From the NCBI RefSeq assembly GCF_003076135.1, contig NZ_QDGZ01000010.1, forward strand, positions 1-64,000: 64,000 nt of DNA. Reading direction: 5' to 3'. The stretch's first letter is position 1. The number at the start of each line of letters is the position of its first letter. Positions 15,829-25,626 of this stretch are shown piece by piece. Below the pieces are notes generated by a model, which saw nothing but the letters and a program-made list of their open reading frames with translations, ran no database searches and was not told where the DNA came from. The translations under genes and the position numbers were made by a program. Source of the DNA: Nocardioides gansuensis. GTDB taxonomy: Bacteria; Actinomycetota; Actinomycetes; Propionibacteriales; Nocardioidaceae.

Positions 15829-16547
15829 TCACTGGGTCGCGGCACCGAGCGCTGAGAGAGCGGAGATGAGGAGGAGGGCCATCACGACCTTGTCGTAGCG
15901 AGAGGCAGTGAAGCGACGGAAGAGATGTGTGCCCGCGACCTGACCTGCAAGTGCCGCGACGATCAACCATGGCCACGCCGGGTAGACCTCCCAGACACCC
16001 GCGGCGGCCAGGGCGATCACGCTGAGGGGAAGACGGGCCAGCGACAAGGCAACCAGAGTGTCGCGCATGACAGGTGGCGTGAGGTTTCTGTGGGTCAGGT
16101 AGAGCACCGTGGGCGGGCCGCCCAGTGAGTCGAGGTGCTCAGGGCACCCGAAGCGAAACCAGCCCCTGCGGCCCAGGTATTCGGCACGGCTTCTTTGCTC
16201 GGCTCAGCTCGCACCCGGATCGCGACTGCCGCGATGACCACGAGTGCCACCAGCACCTGGAGCCATCGGGCAGGAAGTTGGACGAGCAACACTGCCCCGG
16301 CGGCCATTCCCGGAACAGACCACAGGGCAAGCCGCCGCACTTCTGCGGAGACAGGCCGGGGCAGCTGCCTCCGAATGGCCAGGATCGCCAAGTCGCAGGC
16401 AGTCCCGGTGATAAGCACGGTCGAAATGGCGAACGGGCCGCCTAGGACGGCCATGAGGATCGGGGCGCTCAGCAACGCGTAGCCGAATCCGGAGACCGAC
16501 TGCATCGTCGCACTCACCAAGATGAGCACCCACAGTGCCACGAGCAC
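15829..16547 (-). pseudogene. TauE/SafE-family permease gene with a frameshift
   Basis: Two overlapping minus-strand frames together make one sulfite-exporter TauE/SafE-type permease. The first, from about 16547, has LVALWVLILVSATMQSVSGFGYALLSAPILMAVLGGP and reaches SGALSTST, then goes out of frame. The other frame resumes as LGGPPTVLYLTHRNLTPPVMRDTLVAL and runs to a stop at 15829. The break is at about 16121 to 16132, where one base appears missing from the conserved STGxxGPP motif. It would give a truncated product unless this is a sequencing error or programmed shift. An intact family member lies at 50.6 kb. Confidence 0.8.
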
Positions 16548-16809
16548 TCCGTCAACTGGGGCGCTCCACTCACCGCGTCGGACTCCCGGGGCCGAGGAGT
16601 GCCGCTGCCATGGCAGCACGGTAACAGCGGAGGCTGGTGCATCGAGCACGCCCGGACCTGCCTCGATCCGCGCAGGGGTGCGGGATAGAGGACGTTCACC
16701 CAGCTGGCCATGGGACTCGATCGCGTTGCCCTTTGAGTCGATAACGACGCGACCGCCTCCCATCTGATTCACGGGCGGGGGTGCCATCAGCGCCCCTCGT
16801 GCGGTATCT

Positions 16810-16824
16810 TGTCGACAGTTGACA
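16810..16824. promoter_or_regulatory. 15-bp palindrome, GntR-like operator
   Basis: TGTCGACAGTTGACA matches its reverse complement at 12 of 15 bases, with TGTC/GACA ends. It lies 20 bases before the cupin ATG. The TGTC-N7-GACA layout resembles GntR-family sites, but no regulator gene is adjacent. Confidence 0.4.
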
Positions 16825-16843
16825 CTTAACTGAGGAGAACTTC

Positions 16844-17188
16844 ATGCGTCCGTACGTGCATGTACCTGCGGCCAAGATCCTGGGAGAACTCGAGCCCAAC
16901 GGACACCGACCCGGCTTCGACTCGGGCGATCCCAAGACGGCGATCCTGCGGTTCGACACCGAGGTCAAGACGGGCGTCTGGGAGTGCCAGCCCGGCGGCT
17001 GGCAGGCGACTCGCGAGGACACCGAGGTGTGCTACATCGTGAGCGGCCGCGCGACCATCACCGACGGTGAGACCGGCACGAGCTACGAGATCTCCGCCGG
17101 CGACGTCATCGTGCAGCCCAAGGGATGGTCGGGCCGCTGGGAAGTGACCGAGACGATTCGCAAGGTCTACTGCCACGGCTTCGACTGA
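16844..17188 (+). CDS. cupin-domain protein (DUF861-like)
   Basis: This 114-residue single-cupin protein has the barrel segments ILRFDTEVKTGVWECQPGGWQATRED, TEVCYIVSGRATITDGETGTSYEISAGDVIVQPKGWSGRWEVTETIRKVY, as in the EutQ/ureidoglycine-aminohydrolase-like cupin_3 group (trailing WEV-T-IRKVY). The usual His metal ligands of cupin motif 1 are absent, suggesting binding rather than catalysis, or an alternative metal site. It opens with GAGGAGAAC before the ATG. A strong hairpin terminator follows, so it is monocistronic. Confidence 0.87.
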   Translation: MRPYVHVPAAKILGELEPNGHRPGFDSGDPKTAILRFDTEVKTGVWECQPGGWQATREDTEVCYIVSGRATITDGETGTSYEISAGDVIVQPKGWSGRWEVTETIRKVYCHGFD

Positions 17189-17219
17189 GCGCCGTCTCAC
17201 TCGACACGCCACCACGTGC

Positions 17220-17246
17220 GGGCCGCCCCTCAGCGAGGGGCGGCCC
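17220..17246 (+). terminator. strong GC-rich hairpin terminator
   Basis: Perfect 11-base stem GGGCCGCCCCT/AGGGGCGGCCC with a 5-base loop, 32 bases after the cupin stop codon. There is no T-run, as is common in high-GC actinobacteria. Confidence 0.7.
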
Positions 17247-17294
17247 GAGGGCAATTCCGGCACCGGTGACCTTCGATCTGTAGGGTCTCGCGGC

Positions 17295-17822
17295 ATGGCC
17301 ATCGTGCACTCCTCTTCGACGATCCGGCCGACCAAGCCCGAGCTGCTAGAGGCGGTGCTCGGCGGGCCGGTCGAGGTGCTCGGCAGCTACCGGTTTGACG
17401 ACCCCGCGGGCGAGGTCGGCGTCGAGGCGTTCGTGGTACGACGCGGCGCGCAGCTGCAGCACGTGGTCTTCACCTACCGCGGCGCGCCACTCGAGGTGGG
17501 CGACGCGCGGCTGGTGAGCACGATGGAGCACTCCGAACTGGGTCAGCGTTGGGTGTACGACGGCACCACCGACCCGGTCGCGGTCGATTGCTTCCGCCGG
17601 GCGGTCCTGGGTGAGCAGGACCAGGCGATCCTCGAGCTGTGGGAGGACGGCCGGATGGTCGGCACCCGGGAGCCGACAGTGCGGCTGATCGTCAGGGCCG
17701 GGGCAACGGCGGACGGCGCGACCGTGCGGATCGTCCGCAACCTGGGCGACGCAGCTACTGGTCCGGCGCTCGTGGCGAGCTGGACTGGAGGCGAGGCGGT
17801 CGTCGCCGGGCTCAGCGACTGA
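17295..17822 (+). CDS. maltokinase N-terminal cap-like protein (CG0192-related)
   Basis: This 175-residue protein resembles actinobacterial proteins named CG0192-related or maltokinase N-cap-like: MAIVHSSSTIRPTKPELLEAVLGGPVEVLGSYRFDDPAGEVGVEAFVV, then VFTYRGAPLEVGDARLVSTMEHSELGQRWVYDG, a pattern shared with the cap domain preceding maltokinase. There is no kinase domain, so the cap stands alone and its role is unknown. It overlaps the end of the convergent nitronate monooxygenase gene by 11 bases. Confidence 0.75.
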   Translation: MAIVHSSSTIRPTKPELLEAVLGGPVEVLGSYRFDDPAGEVGVEAFVVRRGAQLQHVVFTYRGAPLEVGDARLVSTMEHSELGQRWVYDGTTDPVAVDCFRRAVLGEQDQAILELWEDGRMVGTREPTVRLIVRAGATADGATVRIVRNLGDAATGPALVASWTGGEAVVAGLSD

Positions 17823-18849
17823 CCAGGGCGCGGGTGATCTCCCCGGCCGGGACGCTGCGCGCCCGGGCGTGGCCGGTCCCCGACCACAGGTGCGCCACCT
17901 GCGGATCGCCAGCAGCCACCGCCGCGGCCCGGAGCGGCGCCGTGACGTGGTGGACGTGCGGATAACCGGCAGGCGCGTCCTGGTGGTCGGCCATGAACCG
18001 GTTGGCCAGGCCGCGGGCCCACCGGCCGGTGTAGGCGCGGGTCACTGCCGTCTCCCGGAACGCCGGGTCGGCCAGCGCCGCGCGGTGGACCGGGTTGGTG
18101 CCCGCCTCCTCGGCTAGGAGGTACGCCGTGCCGACCTGGGCCGCGACCGCGCCGTGCTCGAGCACGGCGGCCACGTCAGCCGCGGTGGCCACGCCGCCTC
18201 CCGCCACCACGGGCACGTCGACGGCACGGTGGACTGCGGAGAGGAGGTCCAGCAACGGGATGGAGTCGGGCTCGGCTGCCTGGTCCCACGTCCCGCGGTG
18301 CCCGCCGGCCTCGGGACCCTGGACTGCGAGTGAGGCGGCCCCGCGCGCCGCGGCCTCGCGTGCCTCCGCCACCGTCGTCACGGTGACAGTGGTGTGGATG
18401 CCGCGCTCCGCCATCCGTCGCAGGAGCTCGGGAGTGGGACAGCCGAACGTGAACGACACGACGTCCGGCCTGGTGTCCAGGACCAGCTCGACCTTGGCCT
18501 GCCACTCGTCGTCGTCCCAGCGCGGCGCTCCGAGCTCGGCTCCGAGGCTGGCAGCCTCCGGCTCCAGGGACCTGCGGTAGGCGTGGACGGCGTCGAGGTC
18601 CGGCTCGAAGTGCGAGACCAGGAAGAGGTTCACCCCGTACGGCGAGGACGTGGCTGCGCGCACGGCCTCGATCCCGCTGGCCACCTGCTCGGCCGTCTTG
18701 TAGCCGGCCGCGAGGAAGCCAAGGCCACCGGCGTCCGACACCGCGGCGGCGAGCTGTGGCGTGGAGGGGCCACCGGCCATGGGGGCACCCACGACGGGAG
18801 TCTGGAGATCGCGCAGGTCCAGCACGGCGTCCACGCTAGCGGTCAGCAC
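17812..18849 (-). CDS. nitronate monooxygenase family flavoprotein
   Basis: The protein has 345 residues with an FMN-dependent TIM barrel of the NMO/2-nitropropane dioxygenase family. TPVVGAPMAGGPSTPQLAAAVSDAGGLGFLAAGY is the N-terminal FMN segment, VSFTFGCP and TVTVTTVAEAREAAARGAASLAVQGPEAGGHRGTW carries the catalytic His, and PVVAGGGVATAADVAAVLEHGAVAAQVGTAYL binds FMN phosphate. It oxidises alkyl nitronates, or is a related enoyl-reductase-like enzyme. The GTG at 18849 is 16 bases after the thioesterase stop, so it is the second gene of that operon. The C-terminal segment after GRWARGLANRF covers the active site as in class I NMO. Confidence 0.9.
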   Translation of the reverse strand: MLTASVDAVLDLRDLQTPVVGAPMAGGPSTPQLAAAVSDAGGLGFLAAGYKTAEQVASGIEAVRAATSSPYGVNLFLVSHFEPDLDAVHAYRRSLEPEAASLGAELGAPRWDDDEWQAKVELVLDTRPDVVSFTFGCPTPELLRRMAERGIHTTVTVTTVAEAREAAARGAASLAVQGPEAGGHRGTWDQAAEPDSIPLLDLLSAVHRAVDVPVVAGGGVATAADVAAVLEHGAVAAQVGTAYLLAEEAGTNPVHRAALADPAFRETAVTRAYTGRWARGLANRFMADHQDAPAGYPHVHHVTAPLRAAAVAAGDPQVAHLWSGTGHARARSVPAGEITRALVSR

Positions 18850-18865
18850 AGCTGGCCTTGACTTT

Positions 18866-19726
18866 TCAGGCCCCCATGAACTTCACGAGCGCCGCCCGGT
18901 GGCCGTCCTGGATCGGCGCCGGGCGCATCGACGCCGGGTCCACGTTGACGATCACCACCTCGGCGCGGGAGAGCACCGCGTCGCCGTCGCAGATGGCCGA
19001 CTCCAGCGCGACCGAGCTGGACCCGACGTGGGTGACCCACGTCCAGCAGTCGTAGGGCTGCTCCCGGAACAGGATCGGCAGGCGGTAGTCGACGTTCGTC
19101 TGGGCGACGACGACTTCGAGGCGCCGTTCGTCGTCCGCGGCCTGGCCGGCGTCGCGGAGCATGGAGACGCGGCCCTCCTGGAGGTATTCGAAGTACTTCA
19201 CGTTGTTGACGTGGCGATAGACGTCCACGTCGGAGAAGCGCACGTGCACCGGATAGTGGGACGCGCCCTCGCGGCGTACCTCCTGGGAGCGGGACGTGCG
19301 CACCGGCTCCGCGTCCTCCAGGAACCGGACCAGCGCCTCCTGCTCCTCGGGGCGCAGGCGTCGCGGCCGCTCGGTGGCGAAGACGTACGGCGTGAGGACG
19401 GTGCTGGCGCGCAGGTAGACCTGGCGCCCGTCCTCCGTCTCGTCGAAGACCTCGTAGGCCAGCGTGAAGCTCGCGGCACGGATCTCCGTCACCCAGCACT
19501 CGATGCTGACCGGCCGGAACCGGAAGGTGAGCGACGAGCGGTAGGACACCTCGTGCCGCACCACCACGACACCCTCGGCGAGGTCATCCGCGCGGGAGTC
19601 CGGCGCGTGGGTCCGCAGCATGTCGACCCGCGCCTCCTGGAGGTAGTCGACGTAGACCACGTTGCTCACGTGGCCGAGCAGGTCGAGATCGGCCCACCGC
19701 ATGGGGCACTGGTAGAGGTGACGCAC
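18866..19726 (-). CDS. tandem hotdog acyl-CoA thioesterase
   Basis: The protein has about 286 residues in two 4HBT hotdog domains (residues about 1 to 135 and 145 to 286). Each has the signature MRWADLDLLGHVSNVVYVDYLQEARVDML and VRFSDVDVYRHVNNVKYFEYLQEGRVSML, with the catalytic Asp-x-x-x-H-V-N-N type motif. Such proteins hydrolyse acyl-CoA esters, and a double domain makes an internal dimer. The open frame extends far upstream antisense to the thiolase gene, but family similarity starts at the GTG at 19726. It pairs with the NMO gene 16 bases downstream and is divergent from the thiolase. Confidence 0.9.
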   Translation of the reverse strand: MRHLYQCPMRWADLDLLGHVSNVVYVDYLQEARVDMLRTHAPDSRADDLAEGVVVVRHEVSYRSSLTFRFRPVSIECWVTEIRAASFTLAYEVFDETEDGRQVYLRASTVLTPYVFATERPRRLRPEEQEALVRFLEDAEPVRTSRSQEVRREGASHYPVHVRFSDVDVYRHVNNVKYFEYLQEGRVSMLRDAGQAADDERRLEVVVAQTNVDYRLPILFREQPYDCWTWVTHVGSSSVALESAICDGDAVLSRAEVVIVNVDPASMRPAPIQDGHRAALVKFMGA

Positions 19727-19816
19727 GCCTCGATGCTCCCAGACACTGGCCGGGGTGGCGACAGCACGGTCTAGTCTGGCCGGGCACCGCATCCGCATCG
19801 AAGAACCGGAGTCCTG

Positions 19817-21031
19817 ATGCCCGAGGCCGTCATCGTTTCCGCTGCGCGTACGCCGATCGGCCGCGCATTCAAGGGGTCGCTCAAGGACATGCGACCCGAC
19901 GACCTCACGGCGATCGCCGTGCAGGCCGCGTTCGACAAGATCCCCGAGCTGGACCCCACCACGATCGACGACCTGCACCTGGGCTGTGGCCTGCCGGGCG
20001 GCGAGGCCGGCTTCAACATGGCGAAGATCGTCAACAGCCTGCTCGGCCTCGACTCCGTGCCCGGCACCACCGTGACTCGCTACTGCGCGTCCTCCGTCCA
20101 GACCACGCGGATGGCGTTGCACGCGATCAGGGCCGGCGAGGGTGACATCTTCGTCTCCGCCGGGGTGGAGACGGTCTCCCGCTTCGGCGCAGGCAGCTCC
20201 GACATCCGCGGCTGCGAGAACCCGAAGTTCGCCGACGCCCGAGCCCGCACGGAGAAGGCGGCGCAGGGCGGTGTCGACTGGCACGATCCGCGCGAGGACG
20301 GCCTGCTGCCCGACGCCTACATTGCGATGGGCCAGACCGCCGAGAACGTCGCCCGTCTGCGCGGCCTCGACCGCAAGGAGCTCGACGAGTTCGGCGTCCG
20401 GTCCCAGAACCTCGCCGAGAAGGCGATCAACGACGGCTTCTGGGCCCGCGAGATCACCCCGGTCACCACACCCGACGACACCCTCGTCTCCACCGACGAC
20501 GGCCCGCGCGCCGGCGTGACCTACGAGGCGATCTCCCAGCTGCAGCCGGTGTTCCGGCCCGACGGCGTGGTGACCGCCGGCAACTGCTGCCCGCTCAACG
20601 ACGGCGCCGCGGCGGTCGTCATCATGAGCGACACCAAGGCCGCCGAGCTGGGCCTCCGGCCGCTCGCGCGCATCGTCTCCACCGGCGTCTCGGGCCTCTC
20701 CCCCGAGATCATGGGCATGGGCCCGGTCGAGGCGACCAGGCGGGCGCTCGCCCACGCCGGCATGAGCATCGGCGACATCGACCTCGTCGAGATCAACGAG
20801 GCGTTCGCCGCCCAGGTCGTGCCCTCCTACCAGGACCTCGGCATCGACCTCGACCGCCTCAACGTCAACGGCGGTGCGATAGCGGTGGGGCACCCGTTCG
20901 GCATGACCGGCGCCCGCCTGCAGAACACCATGCTCAACTCGCTCGACTGGCACGACAAGACCACCGGCCTGATCACCATGTGCGTCGGTGGCGGCCAGGG
21001 CATGGCCCTCGTCCTGGAGCGCCTCGCGTGA
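19817..21031 (+). CDS. fadA: acetyl-CoA acetyltransferase / thiolase
   Basis: This 404-residue thiolase performs the last step of beta-oxidation, or forms acetoacetyl-CoA in reverse. The nucleophilic Cys is in TTVTRYCASSVQT (residue about 92). The histidine is in NGGAIAVGHPFGMTGAR and the second catalytic Cys in MCVGGGQGMA near the C terminus. N-terminal AVIVSAARTPIGRAFKGSLKD is also typical. GGAG precedes the ATG. The MarR-type regulator gene begins 56 bases downstream on the same strand and may control it. Confidence 0.95.
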   Translation: MPEAVIVSAARTPIGRAFKGSLKDMRPDDLTAIAVQAAFDKIPELDPTTIDDLHLGCGLPGGEAGFNMAKIVNSLLGLDSVPGTTVTRYCASSVQTTRMALHAIRAGEGDIFVSAGVETVSRFGAGSSDIRGCENPKFADARARTEKAAQGGVDWHDPREDGLLPDAYIAMGQTAENVARLRGLDRKELDEFGVRSQNLAEKAINDGFWAREITPVTTPDDTLVSTDDGPRAGVTYEAISQLQPVFRPDGVVTAGNCCPLNDGAAAVVIMSDTKAAELGLRPLARIVSTGVSGLSPEIMGMGPVEATRRALAHAGMSIGDIDLVEINEAFAAQVVPSYQDLGIDLDRLNVNGGAIAVGHPFGMTGARLQNTMLNSLDWHDKTTGLITMCVGGGQGMALVLERLA

Positions 21032-21087
21032 CCCGCCGCTCCGCGTTCTCGCCCGCCACCGGAAACTCGCCGAGTAGGCTCCCACCC

Positions 21088-21588
21088 ATGCAGGAGATCC
21101 GCCCCGTGCCCCACGAGCCGAGGTGGCTCGACCAGGACCAGCAGCGCTCGTGGCGCGCGCTGCTCATGGGGATGACCCTGCTCATGGACCGGCTGGACGA
21201 CGAGCTCCGCGAGAGCTTCGGCATCTCCCTGACGGAGTACGAGATCCTGGTCCGCCTCTCCGAGCGCCCCAACCGCTCCCTGCGGATGGCCCAGCTCGCC
21301 GACGCGCTGGCCCACTCCCGCAGCCGCGTGACCCACACGGTCGACCGCATGGAGCGCGCCGGCCACCTCGTACGCACGCAGACGCCCGACGACGGCCGCG
21401 GAGTGGTCGCCTCCCTCACCGACGCGGGCTACGCCCTCCTGGTGAAGGCGGCCCCCGTCCACGTCGAGGGCGTACGCCGGCACCTCGTCGACCTCGCGTC
21501 ACCGGAGGACTTCGCGGCGCTGGGCCGGGTCATGAACGCGGTGGCTGACCAGCTGGTGCCGGGCCACCCGGAGGCCGAGATCCGCTGA
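21088..21588 (+). CDS. MarR-family transcriptional regulator
   Basis: This 166-residue winged-helix regulator has the dimer helix LLMGMTLLMDRLDDELRESFGISLTEYEILVRLSERPNRSLRMAQLADALAHSRSRVTHTVDRMERAGHLVRTQTPDDGRGVVASLTDAGYALL. The recognition helix is SRSRVTHTVDRMERAG and the wing is DDGRGVVASLT. The start at 21088 (MQEIRPVPHEPRW) is where family similarity begins; the longer frame runs into the thiolase end. Ligands of the family are often aromatic or acyl compounds, which fits its place after thiolase. Confidence 0.92.
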   Translation: MQEIRPVPHEPRWLDQDQQRSWRALLMGMTLLMDRLDDELRESFGISLTEYEILVRLSERPNRSLRMAQLADALAHSRSRVTHTVDRMERAGHLVRTQTPDDGRGVVASLTDAGYALLVKAAPVHVEGVRRHLVDLASPEDFAALGRVMNAVADQLVPGHPEAEIR

Positions 21589-21612
21589 GCAGACCCCGGC
21601 CCCGGGTCATGC

Positions 21613-23295
<1,683 letters not shown>

Positions 23296-23344
23296 GGCGC
23301 CGAGCCTACGGGGCCCGGCGCCCCGGCCGACAACCGGCTGACCC

Positions 23345-23761
23345 TCAGGCAGCCTCCTCGCCCGATGCGCCCACCTGCTCGGGCGAGGGCACCGCCTCCA
23401 CCTCGCGGCGCGGCTTGGTGAAGGCCGACGTGCCGTGGTTGAGGTCGTGGCCGACCGAGCTGGCCACCACGACCAGCTGGGTGCTCAGCGATCCGTCGGG
23501 CTTCTTCCACACGTCGGCGACCAGCCGACCGTGCACGAGCACCGGGTCACCGGTGCGCAGGCTCTCGGCGACGTGGCCCGCGAGGCGACGCCACGCCTTC
23601 ACCTGGTGCCACGTGGTGGGGCCGTCCTCCCACTGGCCGTCGCGCAGCCGTCGCGGCGTGCTGGCCACCCGGAAGGACGCCACCTGCTGGCCGCCGGGCA
23701 GCTCGCGCAGCTCCGGCGCGGTGCCGACCCAGCCGGTGAAGGTGATGTAGGTGTCGTTCAT
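23345..23761 (-). CDS. ssb: single-stranded DNA-binding protein paralogue
   Basis: The protein has 138 residues and one OB fold: MNDTYITFTGWVGTAPELRELPGGQQVASFRVASTPRRLRDGQWEDGPTTWHQVKAWRRLAGHVAESLRTGDPVLVHGRLVADVWKKPDGSLST. It lacks the acidic DDDIPF-type tail that recruits repair proteins; instead it ends EQVGASGEEAA. This suggests an accessory SSB (SsbB-like) rather than the essential replication protein. The ATG at 23761 is where similarity starts; the longer frame to 23923 is unrelated. It sits between ettA and the dynamin-like genes, all on the minus strand. Confidence 0.9.
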   Translation of the reverse strand: MNDTYITFTGWVGTAPELRELPGGQQVASFRVASTPRRLRDGQWEDGPTTWHQVKAWRRLAGHVAESLRTGDPVLVHGRLVADVWKKPDGSLSTQLVVVASSVGHDLNHGTSAFTKPRREVEAVPSPEQVGASGEEAA

Positions 23762-23924
23762 CGTCGAGGCTCCTCGAGTCCGTCGGGCGGCGGGTCCGCC
23801 CGTCGCGACCAAGGCTCGGCATCCGCACCGACGCCGGGGGACCGCTCGGGCGCACGCCTGTGGAGAGCCCGCCGCGAGCGGGGGCTGTGCACGACAACTG
23901 GCCCGCTCCGCGGCGTACTCCACG

Positions 23925-25580
23925 TCACTTCAGGGCGGTCTGGAGCCCTTCGCGCACCTGGGAGTAAGACGCCAGCTCGGCCCGGATCGGCGCGACCACG
24001 AGGTCCTCGGAGACCTCGGAGATCGCATCGCGGAGCCGTCTGTCGGCCGCGCGGGCCCGGGACTTCGCGGTGAGGCCGACGAGCACCCGGCAGACCAGGG
24101 CCAGGACGACTCCCAGCCCCACTCCCCCGACCAGCATCACCGTCGGCAGCGGGAAGCCGTAGAGGTCGGGAGTCGGGATGTCGTCGAGCTGGAGGTAAGC
24201 CGCGCCGAAGAGCGCGCCCAGCCACACCGCGCCCGCCAGTGCGGTCAGGATCAGCACCCACTGGAGCACGCGGACCAGGCCGGCCCACCACGGGAGGCGC
24301 GCTGCGCCCAGGTCGGTCGCGGCGAGAGCCCGGTCGAGCCGGTCGCCCAGGTCGGGCAGCCGCGACACGGAGGCGCGGCGCACCGCCGTCGTCCAGGCGG
24401 GCGCCATCCCGTCGGAGACCTGGTCGGCCAGCTGGCGCACCTCGGTGTCGACCCGGGCCAGCTGGACGCCGGTCGCCCTGGGCACCGAGGTGCGCGCCCT
24501 GCCGGTGAGCTCCTTGCCGGCGCTGCCGAGGTCGAGGTGGAGCCGCTTGAGCGGGTCGGGCTTCAGCCTGGAGAACCAGGCGGTCACCGGCCAGCCGGTC
24601 GCCCGGTTGGCGCGGGTGCGGGTGGAGACCTCGACCGCCCGCACGACCGTGGGCACGCCCGCGGCATCGGCGAAGGCGTCGTTGAGGGCGGCCACGCGCT
24701 CCTTGGCAAGCGAGCGCGGGCGCGCGGTGCCGGACACCGCCTCGATCCGCTCGGCCGCGGCGCGCACGTCGGCGGCGAGCCGGGCCCGGGTGGCCTTCTT
24801 CTCCGCGACCTTCTTGGCGATCGTGGACTTGAGCTCGGGGATGCCCCAGCCGTGCTTGGCGCTCACCGCGATCACCGGGACGCCCTGGAGGCCGTCGGCG
24901 TCGAGGAGACGGCGTACGTCGGCGAGCATCCCCGCGCGCCGGTCCTCGGCGACGGTGTCGATGTGGTTGAGCACGACGAGCATGACGTCCTTGTGGGTCG
25001 CCAGGGGCGCGAGGTAGCGGTCGTGGATGGCGGCGTCGGCGTACTTCTGCGGGTCCAGGACCCACACCAGCATGTCGGCCAGCGCGACGAGACGGTCCAC
25101 CTCGAGGTGGTGCGACACCTCGGTGGAATCGTGGTCGGGAAGGTCGAGGAGGACGACGCCCTGCAGGGAGGAGTCCTCGTGGCCGGTCGAGAGCATGGAG
25201 TCGCGGGTCACCTGGTGGCGCGGCGGGATGCCGAGCCAGGACAGCAGCTCCTCGGCGCCCTCATGACCCCAGACGCAGGCGGTGGCCCACGACGTCGTGG
25301 GGCGGCGTACGCCAACGGCGGACAGCTCGAGATCGGTGAGCGCGTTGAAGGTCGAGGACTTGCCCGACCCGGTGGCACCGGCGATCGCGACGACCGTGTG
25401 GTCGGCCGAGAGGCGCAGCCGGCCGGCTGCGCGGTCGACGACCTCGCGGGCGTCGTCGAGCACGGCGTCGTCGACACGGCCACGGGCCGCCTCGATCGCC
25501 TGCTCCAGCCCGCTGACGCGGGCGCCGATGTCGGAACTCCGGGCGACGAGCTTCTTCGCACCCTCGAGCAAGGACGTCAT
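23925..25580 (-). CDS. dynamin-like GTPase, second of a pair
   Basis: The protein has 551 residues. The G domain holds P-loop VAIAGATGSGKSSTFNALTDLELSAVGVRRPTT (G1 at about residue 70, G2 the final TT), G3 LLDLPDHDST, G4 VVLNHIDTV. A C-terminal part carries two hydrophobic helices (WVLILTALAGAVWLGALFGAA and PTVMLVGGVGLGVVLALVCRVL) likely forming a membrane anchor or paddle. Such large GTPases bind and remodel membranes. It follows the other dynamin-like gene by 46 bases, in an operon with PrsW. GAGGGAGACC precedes the ATG. Confidence 0.87.
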   Translation of the reverse strand: MTSLLEGAKKLVARSSDIGARVSGLEQAIEAARGRVDDAVLDDAREVVDRAAGRLRLSADHTVVAIAGATGSGKSSTFNALTDLELSAVGVRRPTTSWATACVWGHEGAEELLSWLGIPPRHQVTRDSMLSTGHEDSSLQGVVLLDLPDHDSTEVSHHLEVDRLVALADMLVWVLDPQKYADAAIHDRYLAPLATHKDVMLVVLNHIDTVAEDRRAGMLADVRRLLDADGLQGVPVIAVSAKHGWGIPELKSTIAKKVAEKKATRARLAADVRAAAERIEAVSGTARPRSLAKERVAALNDAFADAAGVPTVVRAVEVSTRTRANRATGWPVTAWFSRLKPDPLKRLHLDLGSAGKELTGRARTSVPRATGVQLARVDTEVRQLADQVSDGMAPAWTTAVRRASVSRLPDLGDRLDRALAATDLGAARLPWWAGLVRVLQWVLILTALAGAVWLGALFGAAYLQLDDIPTPDLYGFPLPTVMLVGGVGLGVVLALVCRVLVGLTAKSRARAADRRLRDAISEVSEDLVVAPIRAELASYSQVREGLQTALK

Positions 25581-25626
25581 GGTCTCCCTCGACCGCAGCA
25601 GGACATGGTGTGAACAAGACTATGGG

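Noticed and set aside
6186..16000. Integron cassette array
   Set aside because: The unit genes are in mixed orientation, no attC core (GTTRRRY/RYYYAAC) pair is visible and no integron integrase is present; the repeats are kept as unexplained.
18866..21085. 739-codon minus-strand frame
   Set aside because: Only the part from 19726 down is family-like (thioesterase); upstream is antisense to the thiolase gene.
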